DNA of 64,000 nt from Engraulis encrasicolus (GCF_034702125.1 NC_085865.1:20946781-21010780), one strand, 5' to 3'; counted from the first letter of the stretch, positions 37,401-47,653 are shown. Notes: generated from the sequence alone by a model not told the origin. Program-made: numbers and translations.

Positions 37401-40400
37401 TCAAAGAGACGCCTTGACACGTAGCTGTGCAGTCGAAGACGACTCTAATCTTCTTCTTTTTGGGATGGTACACCCCATGGTGTGGGATGTACCAAACCTC
37501 TCCTTCCTTGACCTCTTGACCTTCCTCAGGCACCTTTTCCGCATAGCCCTTAGCTATGATGTCATCCATGAAGCGCTTGTAATCGGTGCAGAACTCTGGG
37601 TTCCTGTTGAGCTTCCTCTTGAGGCTAATGGCTCTTTGCTCTGCATGACTGCGATTACTAGGCATCTTCACAGACTTGTCCTTGAAGGGAAGACTGATGC
37701 AGTAATGTCCCTCAATGAGCTGGCAAGACTGTTCGACTTCCTTCATGAACCTTCGATCCTCCTGCGACATCTCAGTTTTGTCTTCACAGCTGCGTTCTGA
37801 GAAGTCAGAGTTGAATTGCTGAATTAACAGCTCTTCGATGTTTTCCACAGAAATCCTGTTTGCAGCAACTCTCTGCCATTCCTCATCAGTGTCTTGAAGT
37901 TGATCTTGGGTGATGGGCCCGTTGACAGTCCACCCAATCGCTAATTTTACAGCATATGGACCGCCATGTTGACTATTGATGACTTGCCATGGCTCTATGG
38001 CCTTGTAGGCATTGGCGCCAATCAGTAGACCGATCTCAGCTTCCACACTGGGGAGGCGTACTTCCTCTAAGTACGACCACGCCTGGATGTCCTTCTGACA
38101 AGGTATATCTTCTTTTTTCACAGGAATGTCAGGTTGCGTGAACACTAAAGGTAAGTCAATGTACTGGTTCTCCTCAAGTCCACAAATTTCCAGGTCTGGC
38201 AGGATATGGCTAGGAACAAGCTTCTCCTGCCCCATAGTTCGGAGTAAAATCTCCGTCTTCCTGCCTGTAAGGTTCAGCGCTGACATTACTGCCTCTGCAC
38301 AAAACGTCGCCGAACTGCCTGGGTCAATGAAGGCATAAGTCACCATCGTCTTCGTACCTTTCTTGGACTTGAGTCGTACTGGAACTATGGCCAAAACGCC
38401 CTGACTGCTTCCGGCCCCAGTGTACGCACATATTTCAGGTTTTGTGGCCTGTGACTCCGACATTCTGTTCTGGCTGCTCTTAGTGGTTGCCGTTTCATCC
38501 TTGTGCACCACATGTAGAACGCTTGGATGTTTCTTAGAACATATCTGGCAAGACAACTTCCTGGTGCAATCTTTGCTCAAGTGACCTGGCACAAGGCATC
38601 CAAAACAGAGACCTTTGGACTTCAAGAACTCAATCTTGTCGGTGTGAGCTTGTTTCTTGAACTTCTCACAGTTTTCCAATGTGTGGCTCTTTTCACAGAC
38701 TACACATGTCTCCGTTTTCAGTTTGGCCTGGTCTGGGTTTGCACTCTGGTTTGTCTGTACTGGTTTCTGTTTCTGTGTGTCAATGCTTGTAACAAAACTG
38801 CTACTCTTTGTGGTGTTTCCTTTTGTTTTCTTGACAGGTGTGCCTTTTTCCTTTAGTGAAGCTGCAGCACTGGTTCCTTGAAGATCTCCAAATAGAGGAT
38901 GTGTTACTATTTTGGCTTGTTTGTCTATGAAACTCACTAAGTCTCCAAACCTTGGTCTTTTTCCTTTGGTTTCCAGCATGTCATAAGCAACTTGTCTCCA
39001 CTTCTCCCTCAGTTTGTAAGGCAGTTTTGACAGTATGGCTCTCATGTTCGTCGGGTTATCCATTTCTTCCATGTAATCAACGTCCTTCATAGTGTTTTTG
39101 CAGCCAATCAAAAAGAGAGCGTATTCATTCAAGCCCTTTGCATCATCCGTTTTAAGCTGCGGCCACGATAAGGCTTTCTCAATATAGGCCATTGCTATCT
39201 TCAGCTCATTTCCATATTGCTGATCAAGTAATAGCCTGGCTTCTTCGTAGCCTTCCGCTGGGGTCATATGTTCACAGCTTCTCACTAGATCTTGTGGCTC
39301 TCCACTTGTATATTGTTCCAAAAAGAAGAGTTTGTCTCTAGCATTCTGAGTCTTGCTGTCAATAGCATTATCAAACGCTCTGAGAAAAGATCTGTATGTG
39401 AGCGGATCACCAGAGAAGACAGGAATGTCCCTTTTGGGTAGCAGAGACAGATCTTGCTGCTTCACCAATAGCTCTGTAATCATGTTTTGACGCTGCATCA
39501 CTTCATAGATTCTGTCACTTGAAGTCACGGGCTGCTGAGGCTGGCTAGAGGCTCTAGCCGTAGGCACTTGGTGACGTGTAGCCACTTGGTGACGTGTAAC
39601 CACTTGGTGACGGTCACGTGGAGGAGGTGCATGTTCCACATCTCTTGCAGTGTAAGGAATATTATCTTCCTCCTCTTCATCACCTTCATCAGCTGTTGGC
39701 ACAACATGAGCTTCAGACGCAGGTGGACTTCTAAGGACAGGTGATCCTCTAAGGACAGGTGCATCAGATCCTGTCACAGAAACATTAGACCCTTGTGCAT
39801 GGCTGCCTGCATCCGCACTTGGCAACATGGCTGTTACATAGTCATTCATGGCGTCACGAGGGCTTTCATGATATACTTTCAACTTAGCCGTAGAGGCTGC
39901 TATTGCAGTTTCTAAGTCTAACTGCTCCATGTCGACTTTTAACTGCTCATTTTGTGCTTTTAAATGCGCCTCTTGTAACTGTATGGCTTTCTTCTTTTTC
40001 AGTGCCTCTGCTTGGGCTAAAAGCCCTGCTCTTTTGGCCTCCTCTTTCATGCGCACAGCTGAGCTAGTACCAGATGCAACTGATGTTCTGCTCCTATTGC
40101 TTCTGCTGCGCTGTGATGTACTTGAAACACTGTCTTCCGGTGCAACACCATCATCCATTTCTGGTATCCTTTGTTCCTTGAGCCATCTTTCTGTGTCTAT
40201 AATAAATCCCCTTATGGCAGTTGCCCTTGGCTCATACCATGATAACTGATTTGAAGTTGCTTCATCACTTGGTAACATTTGCATAACACTGTCATTGAGC
40301 ATGACAAACTCTTCAAATAGAGTTAGAAAGTGTGGCTGCATTTCTGATTCAATTGTGGTAATATACTCTTCATGATTTTTCATGTTTTCTATTTCTTTCA

Positions 40401-40554
40401 TTTTGGCTGTAATCTGGGCCATTTTCGCTTTTCTGTGACTAATCAGCCTATGGAGCTTTTCTTCCAAAGCCTTTTCTGTGTACTTTGGCTCCCTCTTCTG
40501 GCGGGTAGCGGGTATTGCACCTCCTGCTGCATTTAACAAATTTCCATCCGCCAT
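34411..40554 (-). CDS. BEL/Pao retrotransposon Gag-Pol polyprotein
   Basis: A single unbroken frame of 2,047 codons. In order: a Gag-like region with a lysine/glutamate coiled coil (about 180-235), a 21-bp triplication giving repeated RHQV units (about 316-334), the retrotransposon Gag domain of Pao elements (about 370-560), and a CX2CX4HX4C zinc knuckle starting at Cys650. An aspartic protease has DPGSS with Asp744. Reverse transcriptase has Asp1082 and YVDD at 1161-1164. RNase H-like Asp1343 lies in a SDASESGYG motif. The integrase has an H2C2 finger (about 1690-1730) and catalytic Asp1757, Asp1819 and Glu1869, followed by a C-terminal DUF5641-type domain. All key catalytic residues I looked for are present. 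The start ATG follows a leader without other long frames. Regulation would need an LTR promoter, which this copy largely lacks at its 5' end. Confidence 0.95.
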   Translation of the reverse strand: MADGNLLNAAGGAIPATRQKREPKYTEKALEEKLHRLISHRKAKMAQITAKMKEIENMKNHEEYITTIESEMQPHFLTLFEEFVMLNDSVMQMLPSDEATSNQLSWYEPRATAIRGFIIDTERWLKEQRIPEMDDGVAPEDSVSSTSQRSRSNRSRTSVASGTSSAVRMKEEAKRAGLLAQAEALKKKKAIQLQEAHLKAQNEQLKVDMEQLDLETAIAASTAKLKVYHESPRDAMNDYVTAMLPSADAGSHAQGSNVSVTGSDAPVLRGSPVLRSPPASEAHVVPTADEGDEEEEDNIPYTARDVEHAPPPRDRHQVVTRHQVATRHQVPTARASSQPQQPVTSSDRIYEVMQRQNMITELLVKQQDLSLLPKRDIPVFSGDPLTYRSFLRAFDNAIDSKTQNARDKLFFLEQYTSGEPQDLVRSCEHMTPAEGYEEARLLLDQQYGNELKIAMAYIEKALSWPQLKTDDAKGLNEYALFLIGCKNTMKDVDYMEEMDNPTNMRAILSKLPYKLREKWRQVAYDMLETKGKRPRFGDLVSFIDKQAKIVTHPLFGDLQGTSAAASLKEKGTPVKKTKGNTTKSSSFVTSIDTQKQKPVQTNQSANPDQAKLKTETCVVCEKSHTLENCEKFKKQAHTDKIEFLKSKGLCFGCLVPGHLSKDCTRKLSCQICSKKHPSVLHVVHKDETATTKSSQNRMSESQATKPEICAYTGAGSSQGVLAIVPVRLKSKKGTKTMVTYAFIDPGSSATFCAEAVMSALNLTGRKTEILLRTMGQEKLVPSHILPDLEICGLEENQYIDLPLVFTQPDIPVKKEDIPCQKDIQAWSYLEEVRLPSVEAEIGLLIGANAYKAIEPWQVINSQHGGPYAVKLAIGWTVNGPITQDQLQDTDEEWQRVAANRISVENIEELLIQQFNSDFSERSCEDKTEMSQEDRRFMKEVEQSCQLIEGHYCISLPFKDKSVKMPSNRSHAEQRAISLKRKLNRNPEFCTDYKRFMDDIIAKGYAEKVPEEGQEVKEGEVWYIPHHGVYHPKKKKIRVVFDCTATCQGVSLNNQLLQGPDLTSTLIGVLTRFREESIAMMADIEAMFYQVRVPPKDSDFLRFLWWPDGNLNGPLEEYRMTVHIFGATSSPSCACFALRKTVKDGRDKASAEVVKTVERNFYVDDCLSSVPSEEKAIALAQSLKALCQSGGFNLTKWVSNSRRVLSCIPTNDRAAEVKDLDLTKDTLPTERALGVHWCTDTDTFRFRVNVPERPTTRRGILSIVSSVYDPLGLVAPCILPVKLILRELCQQKLSWDQEIDEKQSRRWHQWLAELQELSNFTVDRCIKPPDFGPTLKAQIHNFSDASESGYGTASYILLTSEDGQKVCSLLMAKSRVAPLKKVTVPRMELTAAVIAVKVDKLLRQEMETKLEESVFWTDSVTVLKYIENDASRYKTFVANRVSFIREATSPSQWRYVNSSLNPADVASRGMRFTSLIDNDHWIHGVQFLCQSESEWPTRPDIRSTMEDDGELKSTLVSLISATKGASLTTLVEYYSDWHRLKKAVAWMLRLKDLLHFLARKRKEYVADVSLKEMDKRKQDLKVEEEMRKLRQSVDKTALSVQDLEDAETVLIRYGQREMFPEELLSLQQRDSQVRKSSALYSLDPVLLDGVIRVGGRLNNSAMPEESRNPAVLHKDHHIAKLILRHIHLQNGCCGRNQLIAKVRQRYWIPGLNRATRTVRSQCIACRKRHARPAEQKMADLLEERVLPDQPPFTHVGVDYFGPFEVRRARSTVKRYGVLFTCLALRAVHIEVAHSLDTSSCINAIRRFVSRRGQVTTMRSDNGTNFIGAERELREALAELDHSQIKDDLMQKGITWIFNTPTASHQGGIWERQIRTVRKVLNSVLKQKVLDDDGLHTLLCEVEAIINDRPLTAASDVPGDVEVLTPNHLLLLKKQPALPPGVFDRDDVYSRRRWRQVQYMANLFWSRWTQEYLPLLQERHKWHNRKRNFTPGDIVLIVDSSAPRNTWLTGRIRQTYPDARGIVRRVQVQTKSSLLDRPTNKLCLLQEAE

Positions 40555-40940
40555 CTTGGAAACGTGTTCAGTAATGAATCAGCAATAATTCCCAACGATC
40601 TTTTAAACACTCATAAAAATCTTCAGTGATTCAATAAACTCAAAAACGAACTTCTGTGGTCTTCTTCTATGTCTTCACACTTAAACCAAACTTGAATGAA
40701 CTTCAAAAACGAACCATTTAGGCATCTTAGAAATGAATTAAGTTTGCAATGCTTCTCCTTTCCAGCTCCGTTTGCATGGCTAGTTTCTATCAGCAATTTC
40801 GACAGGAAAACTGTACTTACAAAGTGCCAGCAATCTTGAGAATGTCTCCTTACTTTCACCATCAATCAGCTTCGTCCTTTTCCTCTCCTTTTCCTCAGCT
40901 GACTGTCCGTTTCTTTCCTCTTGGTGAGTTTTTCGACTAA

Positions 40941-41000
40941 TGTTATGGCAGCAGATCCAATATCTGTGTCATTCCGAACTCGAGAAGCACTTTTGAAAAG
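40941..41000 (-). repeat. Residual 5' LTR (60 bp)
   Basis: Identical to the corresponding end of the 3' LTR except one A/G difference (CAAGAAGC against CGAGAAGC). The match stops abruptly at 41000, so about 380 bp of LTR are missing. Confidence 0.85.
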
Positions 41001-41639
41001 CTCAGAAGTGGGTGACATCAAGTTGTATGTGGCGGATTAGCATTTTAACTGTGTCCGGGTTCTAGGGATAGGGACAGGGATACAGGTTTGACAAAAAGTA
41101 CAAGCCAGACATTAACAACCGACGTTCGTCTATCCCCGCATTCATTCTTTGTTAACAAATGGTACAGCACAACCACATGTGTGTGTTTATCAAACAAACA
41201 AAACATAACAATAATAAAGTAATGCTGCTAATCAAGATTTTTTTTTGAGAACTACATCTCACATCTCACGTGAGCTAAAAAGACTTCCTGCTGTAGGGGA
41301 CTAGTTGTAGGCCTATAAGCAAATTTCAGCTCGATGGTAAATTTTGAAATTATAGCCCTACTACTAAACCAAGGTGATTAGACTTAACGCCATTATGGCA
41401 TTTTTTACATTTTATCAAAAGAGTTTTGTCAGGAGTGAAAGACAGCATGTATCAGGGCTTGTTTAAAAATATTTCCCAGGGGGGGCCTAGGGGCTCTTAA
41501 TTTCTTACTGCAGCAGGGGTCGCCGGCGACCCTATTCACTTTCTGAAAATGCTTCACTACATCATAACAGCATTGCTATGACATTACAGAGAGCCATAGT
41601 GCGCCGCTAAGGGGCTCTTAATTTCTTAATCCGCCCCTG
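41001..41639. other. Unassigned sequence right of the BEL/Pao element
   Basis: GGGGCTCTTAATTTCTTA occurs twice, at about 41490 and 41610, an internal direct repeat of about 120-bp spacing near the CCGCCCCTG end. No gene. Confidence 0.5.
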
Positions 41640-41640
41640 T

Positions 41641-41735
41641 TCGTCATTACATTGTTTGTAGCCTACAGAGAGGAGAGTTGAGGGTGCTTTGAGATTACTT
41701 TGTCCCAGGCCCAGCCAAAGCAGTCAGCGGTCCTG
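41641..41735 (+). mobile_element. Right half of a split short MITE (family C)
   Basis: TCGTCATTACATTGTTTG, ATTACTTTGTCCCAGGCC and AAAGCAGTCAGCGGTCCTG match the right part of 57392-57547. Complements the left half at 32297-32375. Confidence 0.6.
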
Positions 41736-41859
41736 CTGAGAGGATGAATATTATTCACATCCAACATGAAAAGCCAGGCACAACTCTTGATGAAGCAAAT
41801 GTCCCTGTTGGGCCATCAATGTCCTCATACTCTCTACTGCCGTACTCATTAGGCTACCT

Positions 41860-41861
<2 letters not shown>

Positions 41862-41927
<66 letters not shown>

Positions 41928-41932
41928 GACAG

Positions 41933-42008
<76 letters not shown>

Positions 42009-42081
42009 ACACACACGATCACAAACACACACACACACACGCACACGCACACGCACACGCACACGCACACACACACACACA
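41862..42081. repeat. (CA)n microsatellite
   Basis: Imperfect CA of about 220 bp with AGAC, GATCACAA and CACACG interruptions. Confidence 0.96.
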
Positions 42082-42374
42082 CCCTTGTCGCTCGTACTCT
42101 CTGGTTCCCCTACCGCCACACTCATTAGGCTCCCTTCTCCTGAATGCCGAAATCACATTATCGACAATCTAGACATTTCCATCTGTGGGTAATTTCCAGT
42201 GCCACAAAGTGCTGCTGTGCCTTCCAAAGACTCACCGGATGAGCCTGCTTGAGGACAAAAGCGCTAACAAATATTTCGTTTTTCCATCTGCTCATTTGTC
42301 TTATTTCTAATTTTTTGTTCTTGTCTTTCCATAGACTTTAGTAACTCGTGCTGCTGGGTTAATGTGGTCTGTGG

Positions 42375-42459
42375 CAGTGGTGTAGTCTACTCTTTTATGG
42401 TGGGTATAATGTATATTTGAGCATTATATATACCCGCGTTCTACGTAGACTACACCATG
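42375..42459 (-). mobile_element. Internally deleted hAT-type MITE
   Basis: Ends CAGTGGTGTAGTCTAC and GTAGACTACACCATG match the element at 15852-16041. Flanking 8-mers GTCTGTGG and GCCTGTGG match at 7 of 8. Only 85 bp remain. Confidence 0.85.
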
Positions 42460-43850
42460 GCCTGTGGTCTCTGTTGCTGTGCAGGGGATCTGGGCCGAAA
42501 TGAAGGGAGAGGTGGGTTCCCATATGGAAACGGAAGGCATTGAAAATGATTCCTGCTGCATACTGCATTCAATTAGCCTGGGAAATCCCATGCTGCTTTG
42601 CACAATCGTTCCGATCTAATCTCACTTGTGAGTAGGTGTGGTGGTAACCAGGCAAGCATTGAATATGGTCTTGGCAAACCTTGCACGGCACATATTACGT
42701 GTATTACATAAAGTGGTCCATTTCTCCTTTTTTTTCCTCACATGAGTAAAGCACAGTCACATGGGACATGGTACATTCCATCCCTGATGCAATAGATGGC
42801 AAGGTTGACATGAAACACTGTAGATGAGTTGTGTGCTGCTTGTGTGGTGACTCTTATGGCACATACAGTATAGTGGGCCATTTTTTATTTCTTCATGAGA
42901 CATCATTATGTATCCATTGAATCACTTTGTAACTGTTCTGTATTTCTTTTTCCTTTGGGTTGATTGGTGGATACTTAGGTAGGACGCTTGTCATAGCTTG
43001 ACAGACAAATTTAAATGGAAGTTTCAAATGGAGATTTCAAATTGAGTTTTCAAGTGGAGGCTTCAAATGGAGGTTTCAAATGGAGGCTTCTTCAGGCCAA
43101 TGCTGCAGCTTTCCTACACCCCCACAAATGCCAGCCGCAGGCTAAGGCCAACCTCAGCCAGGAACACGTCTCCATGACGGGATGATATTCCCTCACCACA
43201 CGCACTCACCCACACATGCACGCACACACGCACGCACGCGCGCATGCACGCATCTCCACATATGCCATTGATAACTAGTGAGACGAGAGAACAAGAAAAT
43301 GGAAAAGCATGATCAAAAATGCAGCTTTGTCAATACAAAGTGCATTTGGATGTGCTAGTTCTACAGTCAAAAAGAGCAAATGCTCCAATCTCATACAATA
43401 ATCATTCACCTGACACCAACAGGTAGCATGCACTATCGGTTGAAATGTCTATAAATGTCTATATACAAGCCAAAATATAGCCCATTTTTCATACATGAAT
43501 CTATACTGTATAGGCCTTTGATGTACCGACTCAAACAGTCCTTTTCATTTAATGCTGAAACAATCCCCTTCACATTAGCACAATACAAGTGGGGCACATC
43601 AAACAGCAAAACGCACCTCTCAGATCTCAGGCTACATTACACATTAAGAGGTCCAACCCTTCCCGCTCTCCCCCACCCCTACCTCCCACTTTTCATGCAG
43701 TTGAAAGAAAAAAAAAACCCTCGTATTGAACCCATCTGGTCTACCCATTGGGTCTACCACATTTATGCCTCCGCAGCAGCACAGATTCTGGCAGGCACAC
43801 CACTGTCTTGCAGCAAGGTACGTAAAACCGAGATAGGAGAGAAAGAGAGA
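42460..43850. other. Unassigned, mostly unique sequence
   Basis: A triplicated short phrase TTTCAAATGGAG/TTTCAAGTGGAGG at about 43020-43090, and an ACGCACGC run at 43215-43245. No gene recognised. Confidence 0.45.
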
Positions 43851-43983
43851 GAGGGTTGCCAGATGAGGCTGATGATTTCTATGGGAAAAATTGGGCGGGT
43901 TTTCCTGCAAAATGCCATTTTTACCCGCAGACGGCCATTTCAAGCAGCCCAATTAGGCGGGAAACAGCCCAATCTGGCAACAC
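43851..43983 (-). mobile_element. Short MITE (GTTGCCAGATTGGGCTG type)
   Basis: Left GGTTGCCAGATGAGGCTG and right CAGCCCAATCTGGCAACACTG are inverted. Interior ATTGGGCGGG faces AGGCGGGAAACAGCCC. Common in vertebrate genomes, family not named here. Confidence 0.65.
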
Positions 43984-44240
43984 TGAGAGAGAGGCATGAG
44001 AAAGGAGCCTGGAGAAATCTCTCTATGCGCTACGACAACATAAACATCATGTGTATTCATCATCACATGCGGCTGCTCCAGAAATGGCTTCTCCTTTGAA
44101 ATTCAGATGTCTTGCGTTATAGATATACAGCATATGAGGGCAATGTGTCACACTTATGAAACAGCCTGGCGCACAGGAGGAACATAAACACACATCGCCT
44201 CAACGGCTCCTTAATTCCTCTCCTGCCCAGGCAGCCGTAT

Positions 44241-44370
44241 CAGGGGTGAATTTCTCAAAACCAAAGTTGCTTACTACATTAGCTACTTCGTTGCTTTCAA
44301 TGCATTTTCCCATTGGCAACTACCGAAGTTGCTAACAGGCTAACAACTTCCCTTTTGAGAAACTCACCCC
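44241..44370. mobile_element. Palindromic MITE (GGGTGCGTTTCTC family), copy 3
   Basis: Arms CAGGGGTGAATTTCTCAAAA and TTTTGAGAAACTCACCCC with the shared TTAGCTACTTCGTTGC interior. Confidence 0.72.
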
Positions 44371-44394
44371 AGTACGTAAGACAGAGAGAGGGTG

Positions 44395-44800
44395 GATATA
44401 GGGAAGGCAGGCATTGCATCATACCCATAATAATCTACATGCCGTGGAATATGTGTGATCAGGCAAACACATCGGTGGAAAAGAGAAAAGGGCAGATATA
44501 GGGAAAGAGGGCATTTCATCGCATCCATAAATAAATGCTATGGAGTTTGTATGATGCAATGATTACAAAAGCTGGAAAAGGAAAAAGAAGGCCATGCTTA
44601 CATTCACACACATACTATCAACTTATGTACACAGATTCACAATGTATGTACATGTACATGTATTCACAATGTGTAAAAAAACCCTCGCTGTGCATAGTGC
44701 AACCTCCTTTCAATCACACCCATAATCACAATGACTAGGCTCCATGGAATTTGCATGATGAGATGATTGCAATGGTGGCGGTGAAACAAGGTTGCACTAA
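44395..44800. repeat. Diverged tandem repeat, unit about 110-150 bp
   Basis: GATATAGGGAARG recurs near 44395 and 44495. CATAATAATCTACATGCCG, CATAAATAAATGCTATGG and CATAATCACAATGACTAGG occupy equivalent positions. Weak but ordered. Confidence 0.45.
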
Positions 44801-45095
44801 GCACTAGTCAGTTTTTACAGACACAGTTTTGTAAGTAATTGAGTATGCATAGTGCAACCTCCTTTTCCTCCTTTTAAATTTTCTTGACATTTGGCCAGCC
44901 CTCTAAAAAAGTCAGTGTCGGAATGGAGCTCTACCCCCTTATGAACTTTTTATGATGTCTGACTGAAGATTGGAGTATTCGCTGCATGTGTGACTTCAGA
45001 ACTAACGTCACAACCAAAGCACAGAGTATACTATTGAAATACTATTGCATCTTGTTCATGCTCCATCACATTGATAGCATGGAATTTCCAAGAGG

Positions 45096-45264
45096 GGGCC
45101 CTGCCGTGGCCAACCGGTGGGGCACTCGTCTGCCATGCGGCGGACCCGTGTTCGATTCCCGGCCCAGGTCATTTGCCGACCCCTCCCCGTCTCTCTCTCA
45201 ATTCGCTTCCTGTCCGCCTCTCACACTGTCCTATCATCAATAAAGTGGTAAAAGACCAAAGAAA
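45096..45264 (+). mobile_element. tRNA-derived SINE
   Basis: Head CCCTGCCGTGGCCAACCGG, B box GTGTTCGATTCCCGG, then CTCTCTCTCAATTCGCTTCC and a tail CATCAATAAAGTGG. Same family as 2915-3088, in the opposite orientation. Confidence 0.83.
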
Positions 45265-45269
45265 CAACC

Positions 45270-46520
45270 ATAGTAAGATAAGTTTCTTAGCTGACAAGAG
45301 GTACATTCAGCTGTTTGCTGGGTTGGTTCTGTGGTTCTTATCCTGTGGTGCGGATATCCCCTGGGGTGCGCCAGAGATGGAAGGGCATGCACAGAGTTTT
45401 GTTTGTGTTGAGGTAGTGACCAAAATTCAGCTTGCAAACATTATAATTAGGCCAAATAAAAACTACATGGTTTGGTGACCCATTTACATGTATTAAGGTA
45501 TTGATTTATATCTTAAGCAAGAATCATTGTAATTAATCATTTACATCATTTTTTTAGTGCGTATACATGTGTAGAAGTTTGGGTTGGGGGTGCACAGCTG
45601 TCTTGGGCACAGGTAAGGGATACTTTAAGAAAAAAAAGGTTATGAAACACTGCTGTAGATTAGAAGATATTTCTCCTCTACATCGCTGCTGTAGTATGAA
45701 ATGTGTGAAAGACACTGAAGTAAGGATTGAATAGAACATCAAGCTTTGTCCTATAGGGTTACCTCAGGTTGTTTGGCACATGCAGCAGCCTGTGATGCAA
45801 ACATATTTAGAGATCTATGTTTCTGCCTCAAAGGGTCTTTGATCTGCTGCTGTTTTCTGCGTTGGCACTGTATGTGAGTGTCTCTTCTGCATGTGGTATG
45901 AAAGTTGATGTGAAAGACATTACACCAAAGTAATGATTGAATTCATGAACATCATGCTTCTCCTCATGCAGCAGCCAATGGAACAAACAAATATAGTAAG
46001 ACATGTTTTTCAGCTGACAAGATCAATAATGTGCACTGCATTGGTTCTGTAAGGTACATCTCTTCTTCATAAATATTGTGCATATGGAATGTGGTGTGAA
46101 AGAAACCATGGTAATGATTGAATAGAACCTCCACATTCTCCTCAAAGGTTACCTCAGGTTGTTTGGCGCATGCAGCAGCCTAGGATACAAACAGAGTAAG
46201 ATATATTTCTCAGCTGACAAGGGCTATGATCTGCTGGTCTGCTGTTTGCCATGTTAGTACTGTAGTAGCTTAGCTTTGATGCTGCATGGTACAGTATTAA
46301 TCCCGTAAAATGAAGTCTGAAAGGAACAAACAGCCAGAGGCTGACAAGGTCTATGCTCTGCTACTGTTTGCTGTGTTGGTACTTTACGAACATCTCACCT
46401 TATCCTCCAAGGTTACCTCAGGTTGTTTGGAGAATGCAAAAGCCTATGAAACAAACACTCTGTGTCTATGATCTGCTGGCCTGCTGCTGTTTGCTGCGTC
46501 AGTACAGTACTGTAGGAGAG
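45270..46520. repeat. Diverged tandem array, unit roughly 260-390 bp
   Basis: GGTTACCTCAGGTTGTTTGG recurs at about 45760, 46149 and 46412. AGCTGACAAG followed by ATCTGCTG...GTTTGCTG...GTTGGTAC recurs between them. A hAT MITE (45329-45652) interrupts the first unit. Confidence 0.7.
45329..45652 (-). mobile_element. Diverged hAT-type MITE
   Basis: Reverse-oriented relative of 1295-1627: CTGTGGTTCTTATCCTG at the left, GGTTATGAAACACTG at the right, and a shared GACCAAAATTNNGCTTNCAA-type interior. No clear target duplication. Confidence 0.72.
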
Positions 46521-46639
46521 CATCTGCCTCCCAGATGCGGAAAAGAGGCCAAGCAGCGTGCACTGCCGTCGGAAAACATAAGAGGAACGCCTATAGCTGT
46601 GTCCACTCCTAATGAGAAGCTGGAGCCATATCCTCTGCT

Positions 46640-47030
46640 CAAGAAACTCCTATCTTTTCTCCTCTCTGCTCTGCTCTGCTCTTCTCTTTCCACATCCTCA
46701 GCACAGGCAGCTCATCTCTTTCTCTCACATCCTCTCCTCCGTTCCTCTCCTTTACTCTCATCTTCCCTTCTATCTCTCCTCTCCTCTCCTCTCCCCTCCT
46801 CTCTTCTTTTCTCCTCTCCTCTCCTCTCCTCGCCTCGCCTCTCCTCTTCCCTTCTATCTCTCCTCTCCTCTCCTCTCGTCTCCTCTCTTCTTCTCTCCTC
46901 TCCTCTCCTCTTATTTTCTCCCCTCCTCTCTGCTCCTCTCCTCTCTTCTTTTCTCCTCTCCTCTCCTCTCCTCTCCTCGCCTCTCCTCTTCCCTTCTATC
47001 TCGCCTCGCCTCTCCTCTCCTCTCTGTACC
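46640..47030. repeat. (TCTCC)n polypyrimidine tract
   Basis: About 390 bp of CTCTCCTCTCC-type pyrimidine sequence, including a repeated CTCTTCCCTTCTATCTC at about 46761, 46845 and 46985. Confidence 0.95.
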
Positions 47031-47240
47031 ACTTGGGACATCCCTAGTTGCTCTCAGGGCCAAAATAAACCAGAAATAATTCTCTTTTATCTCATAATTA
47101 CTGTGCTGCTGCCTCGTACTGAACACTACAAGTACCCCACATAATATGCTCAACTACTGTATATACCCCCTTACCAACCTACATGCACATCTATCTATCT
47201 AGCTATCATATAGAGTACGTATCTACGTAGCTTTATCTAT

Positions 47241-47463
47241 TAGGGCGGTAACGATACTGTTTCGAATCGAGAAATCACAATACTGTATCGTGGTGCAAGA
47301 AGGCAGTAATGTGAGACGCCCTTTCAAAGCTTCCATGCTTCAAATCATCATTATTATTTTCAAACCTTTTTTACTGCAACAGAATTGTGGGGTGTATTGA
47401 ACCATAGGTCAAAAATCGTGATACGAACCGAATTGTGAGTTGAGTGTATCGTTACAGCCCTAC
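47241..47463. mobile_element. Short inverted-repeat MITE (GGGCTGTAACGATAC type)
   Basis: GGGCGGTAACGATAC and GTATCGTTACAGCCC bound about 220 bp. The site is a CTAT-rich sequence, so the target duplication is ambiguous. Confidence 0.72.
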
Positions 47464-47486
47464 TATCTATCTTAGGCTACATGTTA

Positions 47487-47653
<167 letters not shown>

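Larger units (their letters stand above)
33806..41000 (-). mobile_element. BEL/Pao LTR retrotransposon, 5' LTR truncated
   Basis: A 7.2-kb element on the minus strand: 3' LTR 33806-34246, polypurine tract 34247-34261, one long polyprotein 34411-40554, leader 40555-40940, and only 60 bp of 5' LTR at 40941-41000. The two LTR ends differ at one of 60 positions, so the insertion is probably young. No target duplication can be read because the right end is lost. Confidence 0.93.
32376..41640. mobile_element. Possible 9.3-kb composite hAT-like insertion
   Basis: Left end CAGGGGTGGATTAA and right end TTAATCCGCCCCTG are 14-bp inverted repeats with one mismatch. TCGTCATTAC occurs immediately outside both ends (32366-32375; 41641-41650 with one extra base). 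The outside sequences are the complementary halves of one short family-C MITE. The simplest reading is a single insertion, later enlarged by the BEL/Pao element and a minisatellite. No hAT transposase is present, so this is inference. Confidence 0.45.

Noticed and set aside
45096..45264. Possible tRNA gene (A and B box) here and at 62371-62585
   Set aside because: Long non-tRNA bodies, SINE tails and repeated copies show these are tRNA-derived SINEs, and no intact cloverleaf was seen.
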